DNA of 64,000 bases. Origin: Desulfitobacterium dichloroeliminans LMG P-21439. GTDB taxonomy: Bacteria > Bacillota > Desulfitobacteriia > Desulfitobacteriales > Desulfitobacteriaceae. Shown piece after piece: positions 43,219-51,708 of this stretch. The stretch covers positions 968,001-1,032,000 of the forward strand of contig NC_019903.1 in assembly GCF_000243135.2 (NCBI RefSeq). Reading direction: 5' to 3'. The position numbers were made by a program, and so were the translations under genes. Below the pieces are notes generated by a model. It saw nothing but the letters and a program-made list of their open reading frames with translations, made no database searches and had not been told where the DNA came from. How positions within the stretch are numbered: the stretch's first letter is position 1; each line of letters opens with the position of its first letter.

Positions 43219-43881
43219 GTGGAAATCGAAGAACTTAAACAGATCTTTATAACACAACGTGAACTCTATGGTTTCCTAAGCAAAACCATTACTTTAGGCC
43301 CAAAAAAGGAACTGTTAGAACGTTTTCAAAGTATTTATGGTGAATCTCTCAATGAAGAAGAAGGTGATGACAATCTAGTTAAAGGCATTATTACGATTCA
43401 AAAGGCACTAGATGGAAAAGACCTTGCTTCTTGTGAAGTGGTTTTAAATAGAGAATATACAAGATTATTTATTGGCCCAGGTAAGGCACCAGTAAGCCCT
43501 TATGCTTCTATTTATTTAAGTAAGGAACCTAAACCGAAACTTATGGACGAAAGCACAATTGAAGTACGTAAGCACTATCTTGAAAGTAATATTGTAATGT
43601 CGAATATGAGTTCTGTCCCGGATGACTTTCTAGGTGCAGAACTTGAGTATATCAATTACCTGACCACTAGGGCTCTAGAATTAAATGAAACCGTGGATGC
43701 AGATGAATTGAGGATTCTTATCCAAATGCAGTCGAGTTTTATGCATGAATATATGATCACATGGATTCCGAAATTTGTACAATGTCTACTTGAGTTGACA
43801 ACAGAAGATTTCTTTAAAGGATTTGCCCTTCTTTTGATAGGGTTAATTGATACACATATGTTGGCTTTGGAAGAGGTGTAA
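43219..43881 (+). CDS. TorD/DmsD-type chaperone (module 1, D)
   Basis: A 220-residue all-helical TorD-family chaperone for cofactor insertion and Tat targeting of the Mo subunit. The EYTRLFIGPGKAPVSPYASIYL segment, the family signature, is at about 80-101. GGAGG lies 8 bases before the GTG at 43219; the ATG at 43204 overlaps that site. It is last in the operon, followed by a hairpin at 43918-43950. Confidence 0.85.
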   Translation: MEIEELKQIFITQRELYGFLSKTITLGPKKELLERFQSIYGESLNEEEGDDNLVKGIITIQKALDGKDLASCEVVLNREYTRLFIGPGKAPVSPYASIYLSKEPKPKLMDESTIEVRKHYLESNIVMSNMSSVPDDFLGAELEYINYLTTRALELNETVDADELRILIQMQSSFMHEYMITWIPKFVQCLLELTTEDFFKGFALLLIGLIDTHMLALEEV

Positions 43882-43917
43882 AAGCTAACGAAATAATTTG
43901 CTTCCCGTCTGTTTTAT

Positions 43918-43956
43918 AATGACTCTTGCATTGGTGTGCGAGAGTCATTATGGTTT
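43918..43956 (+). terminator. Terminator of the module 1 operon
   Basis: AATGACTCT pairs with AGAGTCATT, extended by GCA/TGC pairs, followed by ATGGTTTTCC. Confidence 0.7.
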
Positions 43957-44027
43957 TCCCGATAAAGCCGATACATCAAAAAAATAATATTTATAATTCT
44001 GGTTAAAAATATTATTAGTGTGAGGGT

Positions 44028-44138
44028 ATGGATATTGATCGAGAAGAAGTAAGACAAAAGTATGCCATTGCATTTGTTAATCGGGGTCAAGGATGTTGCG
44101 GGAGCGCAAACCGGAATAATCCATCCTCGAAATTGTAG
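44028..44138 (+). pseudogene. arsM: Broken arsM start (ArsM N-terminal remnant)
   Basis: The 36-codon frame begins [20 protein letters not shown] and continues through QGCCGSA, matching residues 1-27 of the ArsM at 31061 with few changes, then runs into unrelated sequence and stops. It keeps its ATG and a GAGGG site. A half ArsR-like site (ATCAA) lies upstream. It is the stump of a second arsM lost by deletion or recombination, next to the ars operon. Confidence 0.8.
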
Positions 44139-44148
44139 GATGGCTCTA

Positions 44149-44176
44149 TTGACTTATCAGCAGATAAGCATATACT
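44149..44176 (+). promoter_or_regulatory. Promoter of the arsC-arsR-acr3 operon
   Basis: TTGACT and TATACT are spaced by 16 bases. The spacer contains TTATC-N4-GATAA, a small dyad that may be a repressor site. Confidence 0.6.
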
Positions 44177-44217
44177 TATATCGTGTAATTCAATTTATCT
44201 ACTTGGAGGAAGAATCT

Positions 44218-44637
44218 ATGAATAATAAGATGATCTACTTTATTTGCACCGGAAATTCCTGTCGTAGTCAGATGGCAGAAGGTTTTGGCAAGAAATATCT
44301 TGGTGATCAGTACAAGGTCTATAGTGCGGGAGTTGAAGCTCATGGGTTGAACCCTAAGGCAGTACAGGTTATGGAAGAAGCCCGGGTGGATATATCTAAG
44401 CAGACTTCAGATGTCATTGACCCTGCTCTACTTACTCAGGCGGATTATGTGATTACTTTATGTGGAGATGCCAATGATCGTTGCCCTATCACTCCTCCAC
44501 AGGTTAAAAGGGACCATTGGGGGTTCGATGATCCGGCTCGAGCTGAGGGCTCTGAAGAGGAACGCCTGCTTGTTTTTCGGCGTGTACGTGATGAAATCGA
44601 AGAAAGAATTATGAGATTTGCCTTAGACGGTAAGTAA
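44218..44637 (+). CDS. arsC: Arsenate reductase, thioredoxin-coupled
   Basis: A 139-residue low-molecular-weight phosphatase-fold ArsC. The P-loop CTGNSCRS (Cys10, Cys15) binds arsenate, and Cys82 and Cys89 (LCGDANDRC) complete the disulfide relay resolved by thioredoxin. It reduces intracellular arsenate to arsenite for efflux by ACR3. ATG follows GGAGGA; the longer frame from 44062 reads through the promoter and arsM stump and is not real. Confidence 0.95.
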   Translation: MNNKMIYFICTGNSCRSQMAEGFGKKYLGDQYKVYSAGVEAHGLNPKAVQVMEEARVDISKQTSDVIDPALLTQADYVITLCGDANDRCPITPPQVKRDHWGFDDPARAEGSEEERLLVFRRVRDEIEERIMRFALDGK

Positions 44638-44684
44638 AACGGAAGTAATCGATTAACTATCAAATATCAAGGGGAGGGGAACCA

Positions 44685-45038
44685 ATGGATGAGATGCAAA
44701 CTCTAGAATCCCTTGTTGAGGAATTAAAAGTACTAGGGGATAAGACGCGGTTGCGAATTATTAGTTTACTCCGTAATCGAGAACTATGTGTATGCGACCT
44801 TACAGAAGTATTAGAAATTAGCCAACCCGGTGTGTCACAACAAATGCGACGACTTCGCCAGAGTGGCCTAGCAAAAGAACGTCGTGGAGGTCAATGGACT
44901 TATTATTCCTTGAATGAGGAAAATCATTGCATAGGGATAATCCTGCCGATGATTCCAGTGATTAAAGAAGATGAAGAACGGTTAAAAGAATTCCTTGAGG
45001 GTAAGGAAAAGGAGAGGAGAATATTAAATGAGTGTTGA
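44685..45038 (+). CDS. arsR: ArsR family repressor (2)
   Basis: A 117-residue ArsR with the classic As(III) motif ELCVCDL in the recognition helix region and a winged helix ([18 protein letters not shown]). It lies between arsC and acr3 and its stop codon overlaps the acr3 start by 11 bases, so expression is coupled. Confidence 0.92.
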   Translation: MDEMQTLESLVEELKVLGDKTRLRIISLLRNRELCVCDLTEVLEISQPGVSQQMRRLRQSGLAKERRGGQWTYYSLNEENHCIGIILPMIPVIKEDEERLKEFLEGKEKERRILNEC

Positions 45039-46098
45039 TTCATCGATCAGTCGGAGGCTTTCGGTACTGGATCGTTATCTAACGCTGTGGATTTTTCTGG
45101 CAATGGGGATTGGGGTGGGAATCGGTTATTTATTCCCGGGAGTGTCGGATTGGTTGAATTCTTTATCCATTGGGTCTACATCTATTCCTATTGCCATCGG
45201 ACTTATCGTCATGATGTATCCGCCCTTGGCGAAGGTAAAATATGAAGAGATGGGTCTGGTTATTAAGAACAAGAAGGTCATGTCCTTATCGATTATTCAA
45301 AACTGGATTATCGGTCCCATCCTTATGTTTGTCTTGGCAGTGATCTTTCTCCATGATTATCCAGAATATATGGCTGGACTTATTTTGATTGGGTTAGCCC
45401 GTTGTATTGCTATGGTCATTCTTTGGAACAGCTTGGCCAAGGGGAATTCAGAGTATGCAGCAGCTATCGTTGCTCTTAATTCTCTCTTCCAGGTCATCTT
45501 CTATTCCGTATTTGCGTATTTCTTTATCACTGTACTCCCCCAATGGTTAGGCCTATCTGAGGGACTGGAAGTCCATATTAGTATGGGGGAAGTAGCGAAA
45601 AGCGTTCTAATCTACCTTGGTATACCATTCTTAGCCGGAATTCTTACACGTAAGCTTTTGCTACCAAGAAAAGGGAAAGAATGGTATGAAAAGACCTTCG
45701 TCCCTAAGATTAGCCCCTTAGCTTTGATTGCCTTGCTCTTTACCATTGTCATTATGTTTTCTTTGAAGGGTCAGTATATTGTGACCCTCCCCATGGATGT
45801 GGTGCGAATTGCTATTCCGTTAGTGATTTACTTTTTGGTGATGTTCTTCGTTTCTTTCTTTATGAGCTATCGGATGGGAGTTCCGTATGATCAGACGGTC
45901 ACTTTATCCTTTACAGCAGCAAGTAACAACTTTGAGTTAGCCATTGCAGTAGCTGTAGCCGTCTTCGGAATCGATTCCGGGCAAGCCTTTGCGGCGGTTA
46001 TCGGACCCTTGATTGAGGTGCCGATCATGATTGCCTTAGTTAATGTAGCATTACGCCTAGGGAAGAAGTATTTTAAACTAGGGAAAATAACTGCTTAA
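45028..46098 (+). CDS. acr3: Arsenite efflux permease ACR3
   Basis: A 356-residue ten-helix arsenite/proton antiporter. The conserved Cys in helix 4 ([12 protein letters not shown], about residue 130) and the conserved [17 protein letters not shown] segment identify ACR3. It is translationally coupled to arsR. A 14-bp perfect hairpin at 46112-46152 follows. Confidence 0.95.
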   Translation: MSVDSSISRRLSVLDRYLTLWIFLAMGIGVGIGYLFPGVSDWLNSLSIGSTSIPIAIGLIVMMYPPLAKVKYEEMGLVIKNKKVMSLSIIQNWIIGPILMFVLAVIFLHDYPEYMAGLILIGLARCIAMVILWNSLAKGNSEYAAAIVALNSLFQVIFYSVFAYFFITVLPQWLGLSEGLEVHISMGEVAKSVLIYLGIPFLAGILTRKLLLPRKGKEWYEKTFVPKISPLALIALLFTIVIMFSLKGQYIVTLPMDVVRIAIPLVIYFLVMFFVSFFMSYRMGVPYDQTVTLSFTAASNNFELAIAVAVAVFGIDSGQAFAAVIGPLIEVPIMIALVNVALRLGKKYFKLGKITA

Positions 46099-46111
46099 AA
46101 AGGTCCTAAAT

Positions 46112-46152
46112 TATAGCAGTCAGGGAACTATTCTGGTCCCCTGACTGCTATA
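46112..46152. terminator. Hairpin after acr3
   Basis: TATAGCAGTCAGGG pairs perfectly with CCCTGACTGCTATA. There is no long T tract, so read-through into the thioredoxin gene is possible. Confidence 0.6.
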
Positions 46153-46211
46153 ATGGATTTAAGGGAATTTTTGCCTTCAGGTTGTGAAATTCAAGAAGGA
46201 GAGTGTTGCTT

Positions 46212-46751
46212 ATGAATGGTGAAAAGAAAGAAGGGTTCAACCGATTTGCGTTGAAAATTATTATCCCTCTAATTTTTTTAGGTGTTGTGTTAGGCATATG
46301 GGGTTTAAAGAACTCTAATGCGGGGTTTGCATCAGAAGGTAGCCCGAATTTTGACTTTGCACTACATGTAACAGAATCTCTGGAGATAGAACAATTAAAA
46401 TCTTATGGGTTACCTATTATCATTGATTTCGGTGCGGATTCTTGTATACCCTGTAAAGAGATGGCTCCTGTCTTGAAAGAGTTAAATGAAGAGCTCCAAG
46501 GTAGAGCAATAGTTAAATTTGTAGACGTGTGGAAATATAAGGAGTTGGCTAAAGGGTATCCTATTAACTTAATACCGACTCAGGTCTTTATCGATGCTGA
46601 AGGAAAACCCTACAAACCTAAAGATCCCGATGCAATGCAGATGAACCTGTATACCCTTCGAGATTCTGAAGAGCATGTATTTACAACCCATGAAGGAAGT
46701 TTAAGCAAAGAACAGCTACTTGTTATCTTAGAAGAAATGGGTTTAACCTGA
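46212..46751 (+). CDS. Membrane-anchored thioredoxin-like protein
   Basis: A 179-residue protein with an N-terminal anchor at about 13-32 and a thioredoxin fold with CIPC active site preceded by DFGADS. The cis-Pro is in NLIPTQVF. It faces outside and pairs with the CcdA-like gene that starts on its stop codon (one-base overlap). The pair brings reducing power across the membrane. ATG at 46212 follows AAGGAGAG. Confidence 0.88.
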   Translation: MNGEKKEGFNRFALKIIIPLIFLGVVLGIWGLKNSNAGFASEGSPNFDFALHVTESLEIEQLKSYGLPIIIDFGADSCIPCKEMAPVLKELNEELQGRAIVKFVDVWKYKELAKGYPINLIPTQVFIDAEGKPYKPKDPDAMQMNLYTLRDSEEHVFTTHEGSLSKEQLLVILEEMGLT

Positions 46752-47452
46752 TGGACAGCATAATAAATCAATGGCTAGAATCGATTTCAGCGGGAATATC
46801 CATGAATTCTTGGGTAGCTCCACTTTTGGCTTTAGTTGCGGGGGTCTTAACATCGATTACCCCATGCGCACTAACCAGTGTACCTCTCGTAATTGGTTAT
46901 GTAGGAGGTACTGGACAGCGAGAACCGGGGAAGGCCTTCCGGCTATCTGCGACATTTGCAATTGGCATGGCTGCTACCTTCACTGTTCTAGGGACAATCG
47001 CCTCTCTTTTGGGGAGGCTAGTGCAAGGGACCGGATCTTGGTGGTACATATTTCTTGGCGTTCTTATGCTTTTAATGACATTACAGATTTGGGAAGTCTA
47101 CAATTTTATTCCGTCGTCGTATGCAATCAGTAGAAATACGAAGCGTGGTTTTGCAGGCGCCTTTTTGGCAGGTGTTTTAGGGGGATTTTTCTCGTCTCCT
47201 TGTGCTACCCCTGTTTTAGTCGTATTGCTTGCTGTTGTGGCGAAAGAAGGAAGTCTTATATGGGGAATCTTTCTTTTAATCTCCTATTCTTTGGGGCATA
47301 GTTTTTTGGTCTTATTTGCTGGGACTTCAGTTGGTTTTGTACAGAAGTTAACGTCAAATGAAAAATATGGTCAAATAAGCAAATTGCTAAGAATCTTTAT
47401 GGGATTGGTTGTTTTGTGTATTGGCTTCTATATGTTTTATTTAGGCTTCTAG
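46751..47452 (+). CDS. ccdA: CcdA/DsbD-type transmembrane thiol transporter
   Basis: A 233-residue six-helix protein. The redox cysteines lie in SITPCALTS and FSSPCATPV. It takes electrons from cytoplasmic thioredoxin and passes them to the extracytoplasmic thioredoxin encoded just upstream. In this island the pair may keep cysteines of arsenic or oxyanion enzymes reduced, but cytochrome c maturation is the usual role and no c-type cytochrome is seen here. Confidence 0.9.
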   Translation: MDSIINQWLESISAGISMNSWVAPLLALVAGVLTSITPCALTSVPLVIGYVGGTGQREPGKAFRLSATFAIGMAATFTVLGTIASLLGRLVQGTGSWWYIFLGVLMLLMTLQIWEVYNFIPSSYAISRNTKRGFAGAFLAGVLGGFFSSPCATPVLVVLLAVVAKEGSLIWGIFLLISYSLGHSFLVLFAGTSVGFVQKLTSNEKYGQISKLLRIFMGLVVLCIGFYMFYLGF

Positions 47453-47525
47453 AAATAAATCATAATATAGCCCAGGTGGATCATTGTGTGACTCCAATGA
47501 AAAGCGAAGAAAAGAATTCGGCCAC

Positions 47526-47675
47526 CTGAACTAAATATGAAACATTCTGAGTTCATCATCAGGACGCCAGAAGTTTCAAGATGTCAAATTCTGCACTGGT
47601 GCCGAATTTGAGGGAGCGAGATTGGCCCTTCGAATGGTATTTTCTGATTATGTTCTCTGCAAATCATAAGAATAG
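47526..47675. repeat. Dispersed intergenic repeat, copy 2
   Basis: Matches 29891-30066. Begins CTGAACTAAATATGAAACATT and includes CAAATTC...GAATTTG around GCACTGGTGC. One reading frame is open for about 42 codons (KFQDVKFCTGAEFEGARLAL), but it has no start codon and the other copy is frameshifted in it. It lies in a 347-base gene-free gap between ccdA and the rhodanese gene. Confidence 0.75.
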
Positions 47676-47799
47676 GCATGGTTAGCCTGCACGTCTGGAC
47701 TCCACGGTAGATAATCTTCAAGAAATTCCGGGGGTATGTCTATTCATAGGGTATCAGGTGCTAAAACAGTGCCTTTGGGTAGAGTTTTTTATTATGAAT

Positions 47800-48657
47800 T
47801 TACTCGAATGTATAGTTGCCACCCTTGTCGATAACCATCCTGTTGTCTAGAACGAACACATTCTTGTAACCCTCGGCTTTTAGATGAGCCTGAGTGACTC
47901 TAGCCTTAGTCCCTGCGTTACAGTGGACCAGAATAACAGAATCTTTATTTGGGATGGTTTGTTCTACTATAACCATAGTTGCAGAGTGATCAACAGTGAA
48001 AGTTTCAGCAGCTCCTAGGTTTATAGCCCCTTTGATATAGCCTGTTTCATGATCAATCTTATTACGAGTATCGATTATGAAATAATCTTTACCGATTTCG
48101 CCACTCATTTTGGCCACCCAAGCATCAGGCTTTATATGCTCTGTGTTGGCATTGATCTTTGCAGCTCCAATATAACCCTTGGCATCAAAGGCTGTCCAGC
48201 CATTAAGTCCATAGACATTGGAGTAGCCTGCCTCAACAAATTTTGCAAGGTTAGCTTTGACACGTCCGCCTGATTTGCAGTGGAGTAGTATTATAGCATC
48301 CTCAGGAACAGTGCTGAGTTTCTCATTAATAATACTTACATTGCCTTTAGCTAAGGTCTCATTGGCATCGATGTTAATGGATCCTTCGATAGACTTCTCC
48401 AGCTGGCTCTCTGCAGGGCTGCGAAGATCGATGACGTAGTAGTCTAAGTTGATTTCCCCAGCCATCTTTGCTTCCCAAGCGTCAAACTCCAGTAGATTAG
48501 TTTGAAGTATATCTTGAGTGGGTGCGCCAGATACAGGAGCAGGGGCTGAGGATGGAGCTAGAGACGGTTGGCTAGCGGGTTGAGAGCTACAGCCTATGGC
48601 GAGGCTTGTGACCACTAATAGCAAGATTAGAACCAATAGATTGTATTTCCTCAACAT
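47800..48657 (-). CDS. Lipoprotein with two rhodanese domains
   Basis: A 285-residue protein with signal peptide and lipobox LAIGC, a Pro/Ser/Ala-rich linker and two rhodanese domains (about 55-165 and 170-285). Both keep the catalytic cysteine: LLHCKSGGR and LVHCNAGTK. Extracytoplasmic tandem rhodaneses handle sulfane sulfur; near reductases of the polysulfide type they may deliver sulfur or detoxify. The role here is inference. It is monocistronic. Confidence 0.85.
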   Translation of the reverse strand: MLRKYNLLVLILLLVVTSLAIGCSSQPASQPSLAPSSAPAPVSGAPTQDILQTNLLEFDAWEAKMAGEINLDYYVIDLRSPAESQLEKSIEGSINIDANETLAKGNVSIINEKLSTVPEDAIILLHCKSGGRVKANLAKFVEAGYSNVYGLNGWTAFDAKGYIGAAKINANTEHIKPDAWVAKMSGEIGKDYFIIDTRNKIDHETGYIKGAINLGAAETFTVDHSATMVIVEQTIPNKDSVILVHCNAGTKARVTQAHLKAEGYKNVFVLDNRMVIDKGGNYTFE

Positions 48658-48972
48658 TTTACATCTCCCTTTAAAATTAATTTGTATTCTTAATCACTAA
48701 TTCATTGTATCTATTCAATGTCTTACAGTCTGTGACAAATGTACAATTTTAAGAATATATGTATGGAGATAAAGGCTATTACCGCACCATATTGAGTATC
48801 GCCAACGACTATATCGGATGAGTATTAACGGACCACAAAGTGGCTACTGAGATTTCATAAACTTGTCTACTGAAGTAGTTCGCATAGAAAAGTCAATGAA
48901 AAAGAGACCGAACACCGGTCTCCTTTGTGCAAAGTAATTGGTACGTCAATAGGAAAACTAATAGAAATCAAC
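48658..48972. other. Intergenic region
   Basis: A 315-base gap holding the rhodanese promoter region and the terminator at 48904-48922. No other ORF or repeat is seen. Confidence 0.4.
48898..48925 (-). terminator. Terminator of the arsR3-permease-thioredoxin operon
   Basis: On the minus strand GGAGACCG pairs with CGGTCTCT around GTGTT and is followed by TTTTTC. Confidence 0.8.
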
Positions 48973-49203
48973 TTAGTTAAGAAATTTCTTAATATCTTCG
49001 GCGGAGAGCACCTTCCCCATGGCTTTAACTTGTTCATTAACCACAAGGGCGGGGGTTTTCATAACGCCATAAGCCATAATGGCTTGCAGGTCCTCCACTT
49101 TCTCAACTACAGCCTCGATTCCTAATTCTTTAACAGCCTCGTTAGCATTTGCCTCTAGTTTTTTACAATTGGTACAACCTGTTCCTAAAATTTTAATAAT
49201 CAT
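48973..49203 (-). CDS. Small thioredoxin-like protein (CxxC)
   Basis: A 76-residue TlpA/MTH895-type mini-thioredoxin with the CTNC active site at residues 10-13 and cis-Pro in MKTPALVV. Proteins like it follow ArsP-like permeases in many anaerobes. ATG follows AAAGGGGATC. It is the last gene of the operon with ArsR3 and the permease. Confidence 0.9.
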   Translation of the reverse strand: MIIKILGTGCTNCKKLEANANEAVKELGIEAVVEKVEDLQAIMAYGVMKTPALVVNEQVKAMGKVLSAEDIKKFLN

Positions 49204-49228
49204 TTGTAGATCCCCTTTCAGTTTTTTA

Positions 49229-49267
49229 TTAGCAAGAGCAACCGCAGCTTTTTTCCTCCTTTTTCAA
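49229..49267 (-). CDS. Cysteine-rich micro-ORF, 12 codons
   Basis: A TTG-started frame between permease and mini-thioredoxin encodes a peptide ending KSCGCSC. It begins 5 bases after the permease stop codon without a clear ribosome binding site, so it would need coupling or may be chance. C-terminal CxCxC tails bind metal in other proteins. Confidence 0.25.
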   Translation of the reverse strand: MKKEEKSCGCSC

Positions 49268-49272
49268 GCTAG

Positions 49273-50277
49273 TTAAAATAGAAGATAACCATAAATATTA
49301 AAGGTATATCCGATAATGAGGATTCCCACTGCGACAGTACCCACAAAGATGGCAAGCAGCTTCATTTTAACTACTTTTTTTAGCATAATTAACGAGGGAA
49401 GAGACAGTGCTGTAACGGCCATCATGAAAGATAAGGCCGTCCCAATGCCGACCCCTTTGCTAACTAGTGCCTCGGCGATAGGTAACGTTCCAAAAATATC
49501 AGCGTACATGGGAATGCCCACAAATGTGGCAAGTAAGACAGAGTACCATTTATCCTGACCCAAAACAGCTGAGATCACGGTTTCAGGAATCCAGTTATGA
49601 ATGGCAGCCCCGATACCGACACCAATCAAAATATAGAGCCAAACCTTCTTGATGATATCCTGAACTTGGTTTTTAGCAAAATCAATCCGATCTTTAACCG
49701 TCAGTTCTTCTTGTTCAACTTCCATCATTTTATTGCTAAACACAAAAGGCTCCACATATTTTTCTAACTTCGACTTTCCGATAATGGTTCCTCCTATAAC
49801 AGCAAGAACGAGCCCAACAACGACATAAGCAATGGCGATTTTCCAGTTAAAGATACTTGCCAGTAATATTACAGAGGCCAAATCAACTAATGGGGAAGAG
49901 ATAAGGAATGAAAATGTTACGCCTAGGGGGAGGCCAGCGCTGGTAAACCCAATAAAAAGTGGTATTGATGAACAGGAGCAAAAGGGAGTTACGGTACCTA
50001 AAAGTGCTCCCAAAATATTAGCAGTAACGCCGTTAAAATTACCTAGGATTTTCTTTGTTCTTTCAGGTGGAAAAAAGCTTTGGATGTAAGAGATAGTAAA
50101 GATCAGGACAGACAATAAAATGAAGATTTTAATCACATCGTAGATAAAAAAGTGAATACTACCACCTAGGCGGTCGGAGATATTGAGACCGAATCCTTTT
50201 TCAACTAAGTACTGGATTAAATCTGAAAGCCACTGCATTTTTAATAGCTGGTTATTTAGAAATTCAAAGATAAACAT
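49273..50277 (-). CDS. ArsP-like permease (DUF318/PF03773)
   Basis: A 334-residue membrane protein with two sets of helices around a cytoplasmic loop. TPFCSCSSIPLFIGF in the first half is the family signature and supplies vicinal cysteines. ArsP members export trivalent organoarsenicals such as methylarsenite; others are less well known. With an ArsM-type methylase in the same island, methylarsenite is a sensible substrate. It follows ArsR3 by 25 bases. Confidence 0.85.
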   Translation of the reverse strand: MFIFEFLNNQLLKMQWLSDLIQYLVEKGFGLNISDRLGGSIHFFIYDVIKIFILLSVLIFTISYIQSFFPPERTKKILGNFNGVTANILGALLGTVTPFCSCSSIPLFIGFTSAGLPLGVTFSFLISSPLVDLASVILLASIFNWKIAIAYVVVGLVLAVIGGTIIGKSKLEKYVEPFVFSNKMMEVEQEELTVKDRIDFAKNQVQDIIKKVWLYILIGVGIGAAIHNWIPETVISAVLGQDKWYSVLLATFVGIPMYADIFGTLPIAEALVSKGVGIGTALSFMMAVTALSLPSLIMLKKVVKMKLLAIFVGTVAVGILIIGYTFNIYGYLLF

Positions 50278-50302
50278 AACTCAACTCCTCCTAGCTAGGA
50301 TA

Positions 50303-50659
50303 TTAATCTCCCTCTTTAACGTTATTACATGCATTTAAGTAGATCTCTTTATCAGCAAGTCTGGTTCGATCATTGATAAGTTGAGGATAAGATTCTAGAT
50401 TCTCCATAATAGTTTTTAGTGTATTAAGGAGGACTGGATCTTCCGTTTTCAATGAATAAAAAACGAATTTTTCCAATCTTGTATCGGAAACTAGATTTGT
50501 ATCTCTTAGCTTGGATAAACTTTTAGATATTTTAGGCTGAGGAATATCTAATATACCACTAAGCTCACAGACGCAAAGGTCCTGCTGGTATAAGAGCATT
50601 ATGATTCTTAATCGAGTTTCGTCGGAGAGAATTTTAAAGATATTGGTTAATGTATTCAT
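50303..50659 (-). CDS. ArsR family repressor (3)
   Basis: A 118-residue winged-helix repressor with DLCVCELSGILDIPQPKISKSLS, in which CVC is the As(III) binding motif. It is first in the operon with the permease and mini-thioredoxin. A dyad at 50684-50707 upstream is its likely operator. ATG is preceded only weakly by GGTGGAATG. Confidence 0.9.
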   Translation of the reverse strand: MNTLTNIFKILSDETRLRIIMLLYQQDLCVCELSGILDIPQPKISKSLSKLRDTNLVSDTRLEKFVFYSLKTEDPVLLNTLKTIMENLESYPQLINDRTRLADKEIYLNACNNVKEGD

Positions 50660-50683
50660 TATAAATCATTCCACCCTATATTG

Positions 50684-50707
50684 ACATATGTACATAATTG
50701 CATATGT
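50684..50707. promoter_or_regulatory. Operator of ArsR3
   Basis: ACATATG-N10-CATATGT is a perfect 7-bp dyad in the promoter region of the operon. It differs from the ATCAA-N6-TTGAT sites of ArsR1. Confidence 0.6.
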
Positions 50708-50795
50708 GTTAGTATGTTTATTGTAAAACTGATATATATTTTTGTCAATTGTTAGTTAAGGCAAATTTGAGATCGAATACAATAGAGAATAGCCT

Positions 50796-50830
50796 GGGCC
50801 TCAACCACTTAGTTTAAGTGGTTGAGGCCC
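50796..50830. terminator. Strong hairpin between ars and arr units
   Basis: GGGCCTCAACCACTT pairs perfectly with its complement around a 5-base loop. With a second hairpin at 50982-51013 it occupies the 364-base gap after the chaperone gene; nothing else is seen there. Confidence 0.65.
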
Positions 50831-50981
50831 ATGGCCTATTCTGCTCATTCTTGCATATTTATTGCTATAGGTGTTGTATTATATCTAACATATATAGCTA
50901 AACTTCCTAAGATTTAAGAAAGCTCAATTTATATTAAAGGGATAGAACAACAATGAAATGTTCCTTGCCTTCTTAATCATA

Positions 50982-51013
50982 GACGCCTCCTGTGCATTAC
51001 CACAGGAAGCGTC
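50982..51013. terminator. Hairpin after the arr operon
   Basis: GACGCCTCCTGTG pairs with CACAGGAAGCGTC with one mismatch. The T tract is on the plus strand side, so it may also stop plus-strand transcription from entering the arr operon antisense. Confidence 0.55.
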
Positions 51014-51023
51014 ACTTTTTTAA

Positions 51024-51614
51024 TTATTTATTTACAAGTTCTAAAGTCAAGTGGGCTAATCCTTTATAAAATGTACTTTGGGAATTGCTTGCAATTCTAT
51101 TTGCAAAATCTTTCATCCAAGGTTTCAAGTACCTATCAAGAAAGTCATCTCTCCTTGTGAGCCACTGGCTGTCCTTAGTCTCAAGGTATTTCGCTATAAG
51201 GAAATAGACGAATTCCAGTTCAGTTACAATGTGATCAGGAGGCTGTTTAAATTCATTAGATAATTTAAGACCAGCTTCTTGATATGCCTGTAATACCTCA
51301 ACCGAGGAATCCCCCATAACTCGACGTTGACCGTCTAAATAAATTGAGCCATAGGGCGGCGCCAATAGATCAAAAGGTCCAACAAATAATCTAGCATGTT
51401 CGAATTTTAGCTCTTCATAATTGGTATTACCGACGAAGAATCTTTCCATTTCGGATACTAGTGGAACCAGATCGAATCGGATATCCGTTAGGGTTTCTTT
51501 TAATAAGAATAGTGCCTCTTCCATTGCATCGCTTGGGGAACCATAGAGCAAGGAGATAAGTTTATAGATATTCGCTGTTTGGGTTAATTCCTGGGTATCT
51601 AGGGGGACAATCAT
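51024..51614 (-). CDS. arrD: TorD-family chaperone of arsenate reductase
   Basis: A 196-residue TorD/DmsD-type chaperone. The family signature is EHARLFVGPFDLLAPPYGSIYL-like near residues 69-90. It is last in the arrCAB operon and should load the Mo cofactor into ArrA before Tat export. A hairpin at 51656-51683 precedes it. Confidence 0.85.
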   Translation of the reverse strand: MIVPLDTQELTQTANIYKLISLLYGSPSDAMEEALFLLKETLTDIRFDLVPLVSEMERFFVGNTNYEELKFEHARLFVGPFDLLAPPYGSIYLDGQRRVMGDSSVEVLQAYQEAGLKLSNEFKQPPDHIVTELEFVYFLIAKYLETKDSQWLTRRDDFLDRYLKPWMKDFANRIASNSQSTFYKGLAHLTLELVNK

Positions 51615-51655
51615 CGCTACCCCAACCTTTCAGTCATTTGCTCATAAAGCATTGA

Positions 51656-51683
51656 GCAAAAGGGCCGACTTCGGCCCTTTTGC
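51656..51683. other. Intra-operon hairpin between arrB and arrD
   Basis: GCAAAAGGGCCG pairs perfectly with CGGCCCTTTTGC around ACTT. No T tract follows on the coding strand, so it may tune chaperone expression or stabilise the arrCAB mRNA. Confidence 0.6.
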
Positions 51684-51708
51684 AGTTTCTCCGAATCATA
51701 GAGGTATC

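Noticed and set aside
44062..44217. An N-terminal extension of ArsC of 52 residues
   Set aside because: It reads through the arsM stump and the arsC promoter; the ATG at 44218 has GGAGGA and gives the normal ArsC length.
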